From assembly GCA_002298335.1 (NCBI GenBank), contig DBNK01000004.1:151724-215723 (forward strand): a stretch of DNA of 64,000 nt, written 5' to 3'. Of the stretch, positions 26,649 through 35,994 are shown piece after piece; position 1 is the first letter of the stretch; every line of letters begins with the position of its first letter. The position numbers were made by a program, and so were the translations under genes. The DNA comes from Thalassolituus sp. UBA674. GTDB lineage: Bacteria; Pseudomonadota; Gammaproteobacteria; Pseudomonadales; Oceanobacteraceae. The notes under the pieces were generated by a model. The model was not told the origin of the DNA. It saw only the letters and a program-made list of their open reading frames with translations, and searched no databases.

Positions 26649-29615
26649 TCAGAACATATACTCAACAGACGCGGTGTAATCCGTGCCTTCGTAATAGCTT
26701 TCAATCTCGCGGTCATCGCGGGAATAAGAGACTTTCGCGTCGGTCAGATTTTTCGCCTTCGCTTTAATTTTCAGGTTCTCATTCACGTCGTACTGATAGA
26801 CCAGATCAAAGGTGGTACGGCCGTCTTCCATCTCCAGTCCGAAGGCACCACGGCTCACCGCATAAATACGGTCGTCGTAGTAATTAATCAGCAATGTCAG
26901 AGACTGACCGGTCGGGTAATGGTCAAAGCCGAGCTGTAAATTCCCGAGAATTTCAGACTGTCCCTGCAATTGGCGGGTCTCAATACCTTCGAGTTTTGCA
27001 CTGTTGGCACTGAGGGTAACTTCGGAGTCGATATACGACAGGTTACCGCCGACAAAGGTGGAGAAACTGTCACCTTCAAAGGTGTTTTTACGGAAATCCA
27101 GTTCCACACCAGAGAGAGTTGCTGTGTCTTCGTTCTGGTAGGTAAAGCCATCAACAGCAGAACCATCACCTTCAATAACGGTACGTTCAATCGGGGCGTC
27201 CACGGTTTTATTGAACAGCGCCAGAGTGATGCTTTCGTCATCGGAGAAATAATATTCCGCACGCAGGTCGAGGTTGGTAATGTCGGAAATAACCAGGTCC
27301 GGATTACCACGGATCAGATCGTCTGTATCCGGATCGTACTGGGCCGATTCAGAACGTTCAGTCAGGCCCGGACGGGAAATGGTCTGGCTCATGCTGGCAC
27401 GGAACTGCAGTTCTTCCGTGGCACGCCATACGGCACCGATCATAGGCAGAACTTTATTGGATTCCAGTTCGTTATCCGCAGACGGTGCATCCGGATATTC
27501 CAGCGACTGAGTGGCATCTTCCACGCGGGCACCGGCAATCAGGGTGTAGTCGTAATATTCCAGTTCACCGGTCAGATAAGCAGCCAGCATTTCGTCTTTG
27601 GCGGAATAATTATCGGTGTCAGCGGTACGGGTAGTGACGGCATAATCACCGTTTTCAAATGCCTGATCGCTGAGAATTTCTTCCAGTGAACCCGTCTGAT
27701 CAGCACCTGAATTCAGCGTCAGGATACCGAAACGGCCAAGCTCAACATCACGGTCTTTATTGTTGGCCATCAGACCGGTTTTCAGACGCGCGTAGAAAGA
27801 GTCGTCAATCATCCATTCCAGTTTGTAATCCAGTCCGAAATCCAGTGCGGTTTCCGTCAGGTCAGAGAAACGACGTTCGAGTGAACCCGGCAGGATGTTG
27901 CCGTTAATAAAGGAATACTGACGACGGTCAGGCTCGTAACGGCCGGTCTGGGCAATACCTGCACGCCATTCAAGGGTGTGCTCAACACTGCCGGTATTCC
28001 AGAAAAAATCACCGGAAAATTGCTGACCAACATACTGACGCTCAACCCACTGCAGCAGGATGGTATCGTTATCCTGATCTTTGGAATCGTCGAACACGCT
28101 GGAGGTTTTAATGGTGTTGTCGGTTTTGCGCAGCAGAATGGTTTTACTCAGAACCGACCAGTTATCCGCGTCTTTACCGATGGCCATATAACCGGTGACA
28201 TCGATATTACGCTTGGTACGCTCGTAGCTGCCGACGGTAACGGCATCGTCAATCTGCGCATCATGACGGGCAGACCACTTGTCTTTGTACTGGAAGGCAA
28301 AATAATTACCGAAACCTGAGTCATACAGGTTGCCGGTGGACACAGAAAAACCTTTTTCCGGTTTCGCCTGAACCTGGCTGACGTTGTAAATGTTTTCAAA
28401 CGATTCGCTCAGTTCAACACCCTGCTCCGGCGTCAGACACAGTGATGTGTTGGCACAGTAGTTCACGCTGTCACGGCCGCCGTCAGTCAGATCATCAGCG
28501 TAGGTCGGCATTTCGCGGGTGCCGTCATCAAAGCCGAGGAAGTCGGTGCTGCCGCCTTCATAGCCATTGATGTCGCTGAAGGTGGTACGGCTGTTCATAC
28601 CCAGGGTTGCGGTGATTTTTGAACCGGAACCGTCATCCGGCAGACCTTTGGTGGTCATACGGATAGCACCACCGGTAGAGTCGCCCGGCAGATCTGGCGT
28701 GAAGGCTTTCTGAATGTCGATACCGCCGAGTACGCTGGCCGGGAACAGATCCAGTGGCACGTCGCGCTTCATCGGGTCAGTACTTGGCATCAGGCTGCCA
28801 TTCAGCGTGGAAGAGATATAACGGCCTGCCATGCCACGCACAACGGCGTACTGGCCACCCACCACAGACACACCGGCCACACGGGTCAGAGCCGATGCAG
28901 CGCTGGAGTCGCCAAAGCGGGACATCTGCTCAGCACCGATGGAATCAAGAACAGCAGACGCATCACGTTCCTGAGCGGTAGACGTTGCCGGGATGTAAGT
29001 ACCCACAGCAACAACTTCTTCAATCACACCACTGCCGGCCAGGCTGAGGTCGATATCAAGAGAAATAGGCACGCCCGGCAGGCTGTACACACCGCGGATT
29101 TCTTTGCGGTTGTAGTTCGGATCAGCCACTTTCAGGTCGTATTTACCGCGTGGCAGTTCCAGTTCGAAGGCGCCGTCGTCGTCCGACATCACACCGATGT
29201 CGCTGTCGACCACACCCACACGGGCACCGGCAACCGGGCCGCCGGTTTCACGGGAGATCAGACGACCACTGACCACACCGGTCGCGGTTTTGTCTGCCGG
29301 GCGGACTTCCGCCACCGCTTCACCACCGAGCATTTCTACAAAGATGTCTTTGTCGGTATCGGCGGCTTCAATGGTCAGCGGCGTTTCACCGATCCATTCG
29401 GCAAACTGAGTAAATACAGCGTCGTAGCTGCCCGGATCCAGATCAAAAATAGCGAAGCCGGCCTGATTGACCAGCTGCTTTTTATCGCCGATTTCTACAG
29501 CGATGCCGTCTGTATCATCCCCGCTGATATAGACCACAGTGGTGGCAGCCATTGCCGACGGCAAGCCCGTCAGCAGCAGCGCCAGAGAAAGAAAAAGTCG
29601 TGTGGAAAAGTGCAT
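26649..29615 (-). CDS. TonB-dependent receptor with N-terminal carboxypeptidase-regulatory-like domain
   Basis: 988 aa from ATG 29615, which follows GGGGGAATC; a longer frame is disregarded. Signal peptide, an Ig-like CarboxypepD_reg domain (about 110-195, TGVVSGRLISRETGGPVAGARVGV), a plug domain (DASAVLDSIGAEQMSRFGDSSAASAL ... YAVVRGMAGRYISSTLNG) and a 22-strand barrel ending in the aromatic C-terminus YTASVEYMF. It imports a large or scarce substrate using TonB. Next to a full TonB system and preceded by a Pho-box-like promoter, so a phosphorus-containing ligand is the best guess. Confidence 0.92.
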   Translation of the reverse strand: MHFSTRLFLSLALLLTGLPSAMAATTVVYISGDDTDGIAVEIGDKKQLVNQAGFAIFDLDPGSYDAVFTQFAEWIGETPLTIEAADTDKDIFVEMLGGEAVAEVRPADKTATGVVSGRLISRETGGPVAGARVGVVDSDIGVMSDDDGAFELELPRGKYDLKVADPNYNRKEIRGVYSLPGVPISLDIDLSLAGSGVIEEVVAVGTYIPATSTAQERDASAVLDSIGAEQMSRFGDSSAASALTRVAGVSVVGGQYAVVRGMAGRYISSTLNGSLMPSTDPMKRDVPLDLFPASVLGGIDIQKAFTPDLPGDSTGGAIRMTTKGLPDDGSGSKITATLGMNSRTTFSDINGYEGGSTDFLGFDDGTREMPTYADDLTDGGRDSVNYCANTSLCLTPEQGVELSESFENIYNVSQVQAKPEKGFSVSTGNLYDSGFGNYFAFQYKDKWSARHDAQIDDAVTVGSYERTKRNIDVTGYMAIGKDADNWSVLSKTILLRKTDNTIKTSSVFDDSKDQDNDTILLQWVERQYVGQQFSGDFFWNTGSVEHTLEWRAGIAQTGRYEPDRRQYSFINGNILPGSLERRFSDLTETALDFGLDYKLEWMIDDSFYARLKTGLMANNKDRDVELGRFGILTLNSGADQTGSLEEILSDQAFENGDYAVTTRTADTDNYSAKDEMLAAYLTGELEYYDYTLIAGARVEDATQSLEYPDAPSADNELESNKVLPMIGAVWRATEELQFRASMSQTISRPGLTERSESAQYDPDTDDLIRGNPDLVISDITNLDLRAEYYFSDDESITLALFNKTVDAPIERTVIEGDGSAVDGFTYQNEDTATLSGVELDFRKNTFEGDSFSTFVGGNLSYIDSEVTLSANSAKLEGIETRQLQGQSEILGNLQLGFDHYPTGQSLTLLINYYDDRIYAVSRGAFGLEMEDGRTTFDLVYQYDVNENLKIKAKAKNLTDAKVSYSRDDREIESYYEGTDYTASVEYMF

Positions 29616-29674
29616 GATTCCCCCGGTGGTTAAGACGCCGGGGTACAGCACGCACCCCGGAAAGTTCAGGGGCG

Positions 29675-29708
29675 AAATTACTACGGATTAATGACAGTTC
29701 TGTTACAG
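29675..29708 (-). promoter_or_regulatory. Candidate PhoB box and -10 upstream of the TonB-dependent receptor
   Basis: Minus strand: CTGTAACAGAACTGTCAT (29691-29708), with a perfect second heptamer and 15 of 18 matches overall, 10 bases, then TAATTT (29675-29680). It fits between the stop codon of the upstream gene (29711) and the receptor start (29615). Confidence 0.72.
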
Positions 29709-29710
29709 GC

Positions 29711-32700
29711 TCAGTGCACGATGGACGGGTGCTCAATCACCAGAAACTGGTCAGCACTGACATTATTCAGCGTACTGACCTGTCCGTCAGGCCACTCTAC
29801 GCGTATCCGTGTGACCTGCTGATCTGTGCCGAGACCAAAGTGCAGTTCAGGTGCGTTGTTGGAGTTGTAGTTATTTTCAAACCGCATCTCACGGTACTGA
29901 TTCAGTGACGCACTGGTGACGCTCACTTTAGCTCCGTAGGCCGGACGGTTGCCTTCTTTACCCTGCAGACGGATGTTGAGGAAATGATCATCATCCCTGC
30001 CCTGCTGGCGGAAATGGTTCTCGTAATAAGACGGCGCACCCGTGTGATTCAGAATCAGGATATCGATGTCACCATCACGATCAAAGTCGTTACAGACAAT
30101 GCCACGGCCTTCATTGCGGTCAGCAATGCCATGCATCGTCGCCTTCTCGCTGAACGTACCGTCCTGATTGTTCATGAACAGGCGGGCAGGTTTACTGCGG
30201 AATTCGCGGTAAACCGAATCGGTCAGGCGGATCATTTCGGCCCCGGCGTACAGGTTTTCTACCGCCGCCCGGAACTCAGATTCAGAGGAGTATTCATGAT
30301 CCAGCAGGTCATCGATGTGGCTGTAGTCAGAGTATTCGGCATAGATAGCATCCAGCAGATCCGTCGAGGATTCATAACCCCGGTCCAGAATACCCAGCAT
30401 GCTGGTCATACCCATGCCATCCAGCAGGTCAAACAGAGGGGACTGGAAGTCACCGTCGGCAAAGCCATAACCATTGACCTGGAACAGATCCAGCCAGCCA
30501 TCGTTATTGAAGTCTTTGAAACACACACCCCAGGCCCAGGCGCCGTCACGCACACCGGCATCATCTGTCACGTCGGTGAGAACAATATCATCCGCCGGTA
30601 ACGAGTCATTGCGGTACAGACGGTTGCCGGTAGGGCCCCAGTTGCCCTCGGTTTCTGATTCGCGGCCACTCATGACCTCAGCGTCATAAATGTTGCTGAC
30701 AAACCAGTCGAGATCTCCGTCGTTATCGTAATCGCCCAGAGCCGCGCCCATGGCGTTTTCATCGGTGATCACATTGATATCCGTAGCATTGGAGAACTGA
30801 CTGTCACCGTGTCCCTGATACACCTGCGCGGTGAGGAAATCTGCCGCACTGAGAATATCGGCATGGCCATCATCGTTCATGTCAGCAAAGTTCGGCGTCA
30901 TGGTGAAATCGCGCTCACCAAACGTGCCTTCAATACCGGTATCGTCATCGGCACTGAAATAGCCACGGCCATCGTTCAGCCACAGGTGCGGCTCTTCGAA
31001 AGTATTCTGTACCGACCAGTTCGCGGTGAACAGATCCAGATCGCCATCGTCATCCACGTCAGCGAATGCAGCATTGTGCGTCATACGCACGGAAGAGAAA
31101 CCGAACTCGGTTACCGGAATAAAGGCACCTTCGCCATTATTCAGCCACAGCCGGGCATCTTCCGTCATGATGTGACCGGCGAACAGGTCCGGCCAGCCAT
31201 CACCGTTCACATCCGCCAGTGAAAATGCGGCCAGATCCGTCACCTGATCATTCAGGCCGTAATTATCCGGTGATGCGCTGAACACACCATTGGTGTTCAG
31301 GAACACGCGGATACCCTGCGGATAACCGCTGCCCACGATCAGATCAATATCGCAGTCACCGTCGATGTCGGCAGCCGCCACCGATCCGCTCATCAGCACA
31401 GAATCCACATACAGACGCTGGTTGGCAAACCAGGCATAACCCAGCTGGCGCTCAAACGCCGGCGCCGTTGCAGCACTGAAGCCCCGTGTCACACCGGTTT
31501 CATCCGGGGCTGCAATGCCAGAAGCACGGCAGACGCCTACCGGATATTCCGGAATGGCAGACAGATCCGGGAACGACGCCGCCGCACTTTCTGACGGGTC
31601 CGGTGGATACACGGCAAACACAGCGGAGTTATCAAACACACTCAGGATCGGATCAAGACGCATACCGTCAGGGCTGCGGCGTGTTGGGTCCGGCATCCAG
31701 CGGGCAACACAGGCAGCGCTCTGCAGACAGTCCGAGGTCAGTGTTTTCAGGAACTCAACGTAATCATCGATGGCCTGATCAGTGGCGGAGATCAGGCGGT
31801 AATCGTCCTCGTACAGACGGCTGCGCGACTGTGCCACGTAGGAGTTGCTGATGCTTTCCGTGAGTGGTTCGTACGGGCTGGTATTGGTATCCAGACCGGC
31901 GTACTGCGGCAGCTGTTGCAGGCCATAATCGTAATCCGCCAGTGACACCGTTGGCGAAAAGTGCCAGGCCACAGCCTGCCTGAGCGTGGTCAGGGTGCCC
32001 GCGTGCATGTACGGATGAGTCAGCTCAGAATTCAGCAGACTCGGAGTGCGGAAAGCATGGCGGTTAAATGTTGCCCGGGTGACGTTGTAGCGGCCGTAGT
32101 CCTGACGGAAGGCGTTTTTGCCGCGGCCGATCTGTGGTGTCGCCAGGGCGTAGAATTCTTCATTACTGAAATGCGGGCCGGAATGGCATTTCACACAACC
32201 GCCCTGAGTCACATCGAAAAAGCGGATGGCACCGGCTACAGCGGATTGGGAAATCGCCGTCAGGTCACCGTTCAGATAGGCAAAGAAGGGGTTATCCAGT
32301 GCAACCTGAGAGCGCTGGTACTCAGCCAGTGCGAAGGCAATGTTGTCGTAACTGACCAGCGTATCCGTGTCAGTCACATAGTCATTGAAGGCGTCACGGA
32401 AAGCAGATTCCCAACGGCGGTCAATCAGCTTCTGCGCCAGATTATTGCGCACCTGCTGGTTAGTCTGACCCGCTGCCGAAGAGAAGCCGCGCATTTCAGT
32501 CACCGCCGTCACCGGGAAGCGTGCCTGTGCGGCTGTCAGGTTTGCACCCGAGTTTTTATCCGGGCTGTTGGAATAGCTGTCTGGTGTGCGGATCAGTGCG
32601 CCCGCGCCGTTCGGCAAGCCGGAATCGGCAGACACGTAAGAGCTGCCATCCGGCGTCAGACTGACCGTTTCAACGCGACCGTCCCAGAACATGGCCTTGT

Positions 32701-33199
32701 CATAAAAAGCGATATTAAAGGTAGTCGGGCTGTTGCGGCCAACGTTCGGGCCGGAATCCGCTTTGGGATCAATATAGAAGTTACCGTCATGACGGCGTCC
32801 CGGGCCGACAATCATCTCGTCATGGGCACCCACACCCACCGGCAGACTCAGGTTATCGGTACCTGCCAGACGCGGGTCGTGACAACTGGCGCAGGCCACA
32901 TCATCGGCAAAGCTGAGGGAGCGGGAGAAAAATAATTCTTTGCCCAGCAGAACGACGGGGTCATCCACCGCAGGCAGATCACGCTGCTCCAGCTCAGACG
33001 GGTCAAAACCGATGCTGAGAATCAGAGCCGACAGTTCATTATCCAGCGCAGTCGGGCCGGTGGGCTGTTCCGGGGTTTCACCACCGCCATTCACCGGAGG
33101 GGTGACAGGTTCAGGCCCGGTACCACCACCGGAGCCACCCTTACCACAGGCCGAGAGCAATATCACAGATGCCAGCGTTATTATTATTATTTTTTTCAT
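29711..33199 (-). CDS. Di-heme cytochrome c peroxidase (MauG/CcpA-like) fused to FG-GAP/VCBS repeats and an ASPIC/UnbV domain, lipoprotein
   Basis: 1162 aa. Lipobox LSAC (C18) and a Gly/Pro-rich linker; then a di-heme peroxidase domain (about 50-480) with heme motifs CASCH (103-107) and CVKCH (335-339) and the family block RTPSLLN...HPYMHAGTLTTLRQAV. From about 610 to 1060 there are FG-GAP/VCBS calcium-binding repeats (DIDGDCDIDL, DVNGDGWPDLF, DVDDDGDLDLF, DYDNDGDLDWF, DFDRDGDIDIL). The C-terminus is ASPIC/UnbV (RPAYGAKVSV ... RVEWPDGQVSTLNNV), as in CRTAC1 proteins. The single reading frame covers all modules without interruption. No Shine-Dalgarno is seen; a short upstream ORF ends one base before its ATG. 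Confidence 0.92.
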   Translation of the reverse strand: MKKIIIITLASVILLSACGKGGSGGGTGPEPVTPPVNGGGETPEQPTGPTALDNELSALILSIGFDPSELEQRDLPAVDDPVVLLGKELFFSRSLSFADDVACASCHDPRLAGTDNLSLPVGVGAHDEMIVGPGRRHDGNFYIDPKADSGPNVGRNSPTTFNIAFYDKAMFWDGRVETVSLTPDGSSYVSADSGLPNGAGALIRTPDSYSNSPDKNSGANLTAAQARFPVTAVTEMRGFSSAAGQTNQQVRNNLAQKLIDRRWESAFRDAFNDYVTDTDTLVSYDNIAFALAEYQRSQVALDNPFFAYLNGDLTAISQSAVAGAIRFFDVTQGGCVKCHSGPHFSNEEFYALATPQIGRGKNAFRQDYGRYNVTRATFNRHAFRTPSLLNSELTHPYMHAGTLTTLRQAVAWHFSPTVSLADYDYGLQQLPQYAGLDTNTSPYEPLTESISNSYVAQSRSRLYEDDYRLISATDQAIDDYVEFLKTLTSDCLQSAACVARWMPDPTRRSPDGMRLDPILSVFDNSAVFAVYPPDPSESAAASFPDLSAIPEYPVGVCRASGIAAPDETGVTRGFSAATAPAFERQLGYAWFANQRLYVDSVLMSGSVAAADIDGDCDIDLIVGSGYPQGIRVFLNTNGVFSASPDNYGLNDQVTDLAAFSLADVNGDGWPDLFAGHIMTEDARLWLNNGEGAFIPVTEFGFSSVRMTHNAAFADVDDDGDLDLFTANWSVQNTFEEPHLWLNDGRGYFSADDDTGIEGTFGERDFTMTPNFADMNDDGHADILSAADFLTAQVYQGHGDSQFSNATDINVITDENAMGAALGDYDNDGDLDWFVSNIYDAEVMSGRESETEGNWGPTGNRLYRNDSLPADDIVLTDVTDDAGVRDGAWAWGVCFKDFNNDGWLDLFQVNGYGFADGDFQSPLFDLLDGMGMTSMLGILDRGYESSTDLLDAIYAEYSDYSHIDDLLDHEYSSESEFRAAVENLYAGAEMIRLTDSVYREFRSKPARLFMNNQDGTFSEKATMHGIADRNEGRGIVCNDFDRDGDIDILILNHTGAPSYYENHFRQQGRDDDHFLNIRLQGKEGNRPAYGAKVSVTSASLNQYREMRFENNYNSNNAPELHFGLGTDQQVTRIRVEWPDGQVSTLNNVSADQFLVIEHPSIVH

Positions 33200-33200
33200 A

Positions 33201-33236
33201 TCAGACCACAGCTGAGAAAACTGACTTTCTGGTCAT
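33201..33236 (-). CDS. Candidate 11-codon leader ORF coupled to the peroxidase fusion gene
   Basis: ATG 33236 preceded by GGAG at eight bases; reads MTRKSVFSAVV and stops with TGA one base before the ATG of the large gene (TGATATG). The large gene has no visible ribosome site of its own, so translation may be coupled through this leader. A TATACT -10 candidate lies upstream at 33262-33267. The interpretation is from sequence only. Confidence 0.45.
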   Translation of the reverse strand: MTRKSVFSAVV

Positions 33237-33335
33237 TATTGTTACTCCGGTTAATCTCCAGAGTATAGATGGGGCAATGTAAATCTGAGGGGGAATTCGC
33301 GGTATTCAGTGTTTCAGAAAGTAACCGGATGGTAA

Positions 33336-33356
33336 GCGGGGGCCGGATGCCCCCGC
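33336..33356. other. GC-rich hairpin after the DUF2333 gene
   Basis: GCGGGGGC / GCCCCCGC, an 8-bp stem with a 5-base loop, 9 bp downstream of the DUF2333 stop. No T tract follows on the minus strand, so termination is possible but not certain. Confidence 0.6.
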
Positions 33357-33365
33357 CAGAGAGGA

Positions 33366-34412
33366 TCAGCCCTGAGCCAGCAGCTCGCGCAGATCGAGAA
33401 TCGCAGCGTTAGCACGTGAGATGTAGGACGCCATGACCAGAGAGTGGTTAGCGAAAATACCGAAACCACTGCCATTGAGAATCACCGGCGACCAGAGTGC
33501 GGTCTGGGTGCCTTCCAGTTCACGGATAATGTGACGCAGGCCTACCAGTGCGTTTTTCTTTTCCAGAATGTCATGGAAATCGACTTCCACCGCCTTCAGC
33601 AGATGCAGCAGCGCCCATGACGTACCGCGTGCTTCATAGAAAACGTCATCAATCTCAGTCCAGGGAGTCTGCACGATTTCATGATCCGTCATCACAGTCG
33701 AGCCAGCCCCCTGATCCTGATTCACACGGCGCTGACCAACTGACGCACTCAGACGCAGGGACAGACTGCCCAGACGCGTCTCGACATCAAACAGCCACTG
33801 GCGCAGGTTATCGGCACGGGCATAGAACTGGGCATTCTGCTCTTTCGGGTCCGACAGACGGATCAGGTAATTATTCAGTGCATCCAGACCACGCTCATAC
33901 TCGGCTTCCGTTGACGGAATCGCCCAGCTTTCGTTATCGAAGTGGAACTGAGGCTCTGCAACCTGCAGATCAGGATCTTCTTTTGACTGGCTCTGGGAGC
34001 GGCTGAAGTCCTTACGCAGAGCACGGGAGAAATCACGCACCTGCACCAGCGCGCCGAATTCCCAGTTCGGGATATTATCCAGCCACAGGCCCGGTGGAAA
34101 AACATCGTTGCTCAGGTAGCCGCCGTTCTTGTGCAGCAGGGTATCGGTAATTTCCATCAGAGTTGTGATGGTAGTAAAGCCACGCACTTTGGAAACGGCC
34201 ATTTCCTCAGCTTTAAGGTCAGCCACTTCATTCACATTAAAGCTGTCCGGCTCCTGGGACCAGATCATACCGACCACGACTGCAACCAGCAGATACACGG
34301 CCAGCAGAACTATAACCAGACGGGTAATACCGCCACCCGGTGCTCTGCGTACCGCCCACCAATCCTGAATGCGCTCCTTCATATCCTGCGCACGATCCTG
34401 AACACCACTCAT
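33366..34412 (-). CDS. DUF2333 family inner-membrane protein
   Basis: 348 aa from ATG 34412 (MSGVQDRAQDMKERIQDWW), preceded by AAGGA; a TTG seven codons upstream is less likely. One transmembrane helix (RLVIVLLAVYLLVAVVVGMIW, about 30-50) and a large periplasmic helical domain containing GGYLSNDVFPPGLWLDNIPNWEFGALVQVRDFSRALR, the conserved core of DUF2333. Function unknown to me. Monocistronic by appearance; divergent from trmO. Confidence 0.85.
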   Translation of the reverse strand: MSGVQDRAQDMKERIQDWWAVRRAPGGGITRLVIVLLAVYLLVAVVVGMIWSQEPDSFNVNEVADLKAEEMAVSKVRGFTTITTLMEITDTLLHKNGGYLSNDVFPPGLWLDNIPNWEFGALVQVRDFSRALRKDFSRSQSQSKEDPDLQVAEPQFHFDNESWAIPSTEAEYERGLDALNNYLIRLSDPKEQNAQFYARADNLRQWLFDVETRLGSLSLRLSASVGQRRVNQDQGAGSTVMTDHEIVQTPWTEIDDVFYEARGTSWALLHLLKAVEVDFHDILEKKNALVGLRHIIRELEGTQTALWSPVILNGSGFGIFANHSLVMASYISRANAAILDLRELLAQG

Positions 34413-34553
34413 ATACTGTGATTCCTTAACCAAATGTTAAAAACTGTGTAGCGCAAGCCTAAACGGACTTCTGTCACCGGACAAGTTTTTCAGGTTTTTA
34501 CCCGGCGGTGACGTGACGGGTATACTGATGGCATCGCACTTTAAGCCCTGACC

Positions 34554-35249
34554 ATGCCGCAATCACTGATCCACGTTGCCGTCGCGCACTCCCCTTTCAG
34601 GGAGAAGTTTGCCATCCCCAGACAACCCGGTCTGGCAACGGCAGTCCGTACCCGGATTGAACTGCTGCCTCCTTACAATAAAGAAGAAGCCATTGAAGGG
34701 CTGGAGCAGGTGTCACACATCTGGCTGCTGTTTCTGTTTCATGGTGTCGGCAGTTGTCCGGACACGCTGCGCGTACGGCCACCCCGGCTGGGTGGTAATG
34801 AGCGCATCGGCGTCTTCGCCAGCCGCAGTACGCACCGGCCCAACGGCATTGGCCAGTCGGTTGTCAGGGTTGAACGGATTGAAGGTACGGACATCTGGGT
34901 CAGCGGCGCTGATCTGCTCGACGGCACCCCCATCATCGATATCAAACCCTATGTGCCCTACTCCGATGTACCGCCTCACGCCATCAACACCATCGCCCCG
35001 GCTGCCCCGGAGCCCTGTGACGTGAACTGGACTGAGGAGGCTCTGCAGGCATCTCAGCAGCAGGCTGCCCGCCTGTCTGAGCCCGTAACCGAGGTCATCA
35101 GCCAGTGTCTGGCACAGGACCCGAGACCTGCCTATCAGAGCCACGATCCACAGCGGGAATACGGTGTCCGTCTCTGGGACCTGAACGTGACCTGGTGTTA
35201 TCCGCAGCCGCAGACCGTGCTGGTCAGGTCAGTCACGCCCTGTGACTGA
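34554..35249 (+). CDS. trmO: tRNA (N6-threonylcarbamoyladenosine37-N6)-methyltransferase TrmO (TsaA)
   Basis: 231 aa. TrmO methylates t6A37 of tRNA-Thr using SAM. Motifs PRQPGL, the SAM-binding GVFASRSTHRPNGIGQSVVRV and DGTPIIDIKPYVPYSD are characteristic of the TsaA beta-barrel; the C-terminal extension (DPQREYGVRLWDLNV) matches the E. coli form. Free-standing. Confidence 0.94.
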   Translation: MPQSLIHVAVAHSPFREKFAIPRQPGLATAVRTRIELLPPYNKEEAIEGLEQVSHIWLLFLFHGVGSCPDTLRVRPPRLGGNERIGVFASRSTHRPNGIGQSVVRVERIEGTDIWVSGADLLDGTPIIDIKPYVPYSDVPPHAINTIAPAAPEPCDVNWTEEALQASQQQAARLSEPVTEVISQCLAQDPRPAYQSHDPQREYGVRLWDLNVTWCYPQPQTVLVRSVTPCD

Positions 35250-35372
35250 AATCGCCCCGGAAAGAGCCATGATCAGGTCGCCGTGCTCCAACCTGCATCA
35301 CCGGCTGCCAGACACAGCACTCAGGAAATCACTAACTTCCTGAATTGTCTGGATATTATAAAAGTGGCATAT

Positions 35373-35415
35373 TGAATGCTTATTTAAATTCACCGACACC
35401 TCCGGGTGCCGGTGA
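35373..35415. promoter_or_regulatory. Inverted repeat and adjoining hairpin upstream of the globin gene
   Basis: TGAAT-N10-ATTCA (35373-35392, AT-rich centre) runs into a stem TCACCG-A-CACC / GGTG-C-CGGTGA with tetraloop TCCG (35390-35415). They lie 104-146 bp upstream of the globin ATG. The first could be a regulator site, but it does not match FNR or NsrR consensus well; the second has no T tract. The rest of the 269-bp spacer shows nothing further that I can support. Confidence 0.4.
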
Positions 35416-35518
35416 TCACAATTGACTCCTGTAGGCGTCCCTCTGTCCGCTGATCCGGCAACAGAGACGACGCCCGTTTTTGACTCTGCCCATTACACTT
35501 ATAAGGAACCTCAGCTCC

Positions 35519-35932
35519 ATGGACGCCGCCAAAATTGCCGCTGTACAGAACAGTTTCAATAAAGTTGCCCCCATTGCCGCTACCGCCGCCGAGCTTTTCT
35601 ACGGCCGCCTGTTTGAACTGGACCCGGAACTCCGGCCCCTGTTCAAAGGCGATATGGCCAAACAGGGCGACAAGCTCATGACCACACTGGCTATTGCAGT
35701 GCGCGGCCTGACCAACCTCGACAGCATTGTGCCTGTGGTGCAACAGCTGGGTGCCCGCCACGTTGGCTATGGAGTAAAAGAGAAAGACTACGATACCGTC
35801 GGTGCCGCATTGCTGTGGACACTGGGTCAGGGTCTTGGGGATGACTTCACCCCAGACGTCGAAGCGGCCTGGGCCGAAGTCTATGGTCTGCTGGCCACCA
35901 CCATGAAAGACGCCGCCGCCTCCGCCAGCTGA
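35519..35932 (+). CDS. Single-domain globin (flavohaemoglobin-type haem domain)
   Basis: 137 aa from ATG 35519; AAGGA lies 11 bases upstream. The sequence follows the haem domain of flavohaemoglobins and Vitreoscilla haemoglobin: B-helix region FYGRLFELDPELRPLF, and proximal His in LGARHVGYGVKEKDYDTVGAALLWTL. No FAD/NAD reductase domain is attached and none is encoded next door, so it would need an external reductase for NO dioxygenation, or act in O2 binding. Followed by a terminator. Confidence 0.88.
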   Translation: MDAAKIAAVQNSFNKVAPIAATAAELFYGRLFELDPELRPLFKGDMAKQGDKLMTTLAIAVRGLTNLDSIVPVVQQLGARHVGYGVKEKDYDTVGAALLWTLGQGLGDDFTPDVEAAWAEVYGLLATTMKDAAASAS

Positions 35933-35936
35933 GCAT

Positions 35937-35973
35937 AAAAAAAGCGGATCAGGGACAACCGATCCGCTTTATA
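35937..35973. terminator. Terminator between globin and phnA-like gene
   Basis: A-run, AAAGCGGATC, 10-base loop, GATCCGCTTT, short T run. Placed between convergent genes, so it can serve both; on the minus strand the downstream T-run is the stronger one. Confidence 0.82.
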
Positions 35974-35994
35974 CGTCCGCCGACCAAACGGGCT

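Noticed and set aside
35373..35392. FNR/Anr or NsrR site upstream of the globin gene
   Set aside because: The inverted repeat TGAAT-N10-ATTCA does not match TTGAT-N4-ATCAA, nor the NsrR consensus well enough to name a regulator.
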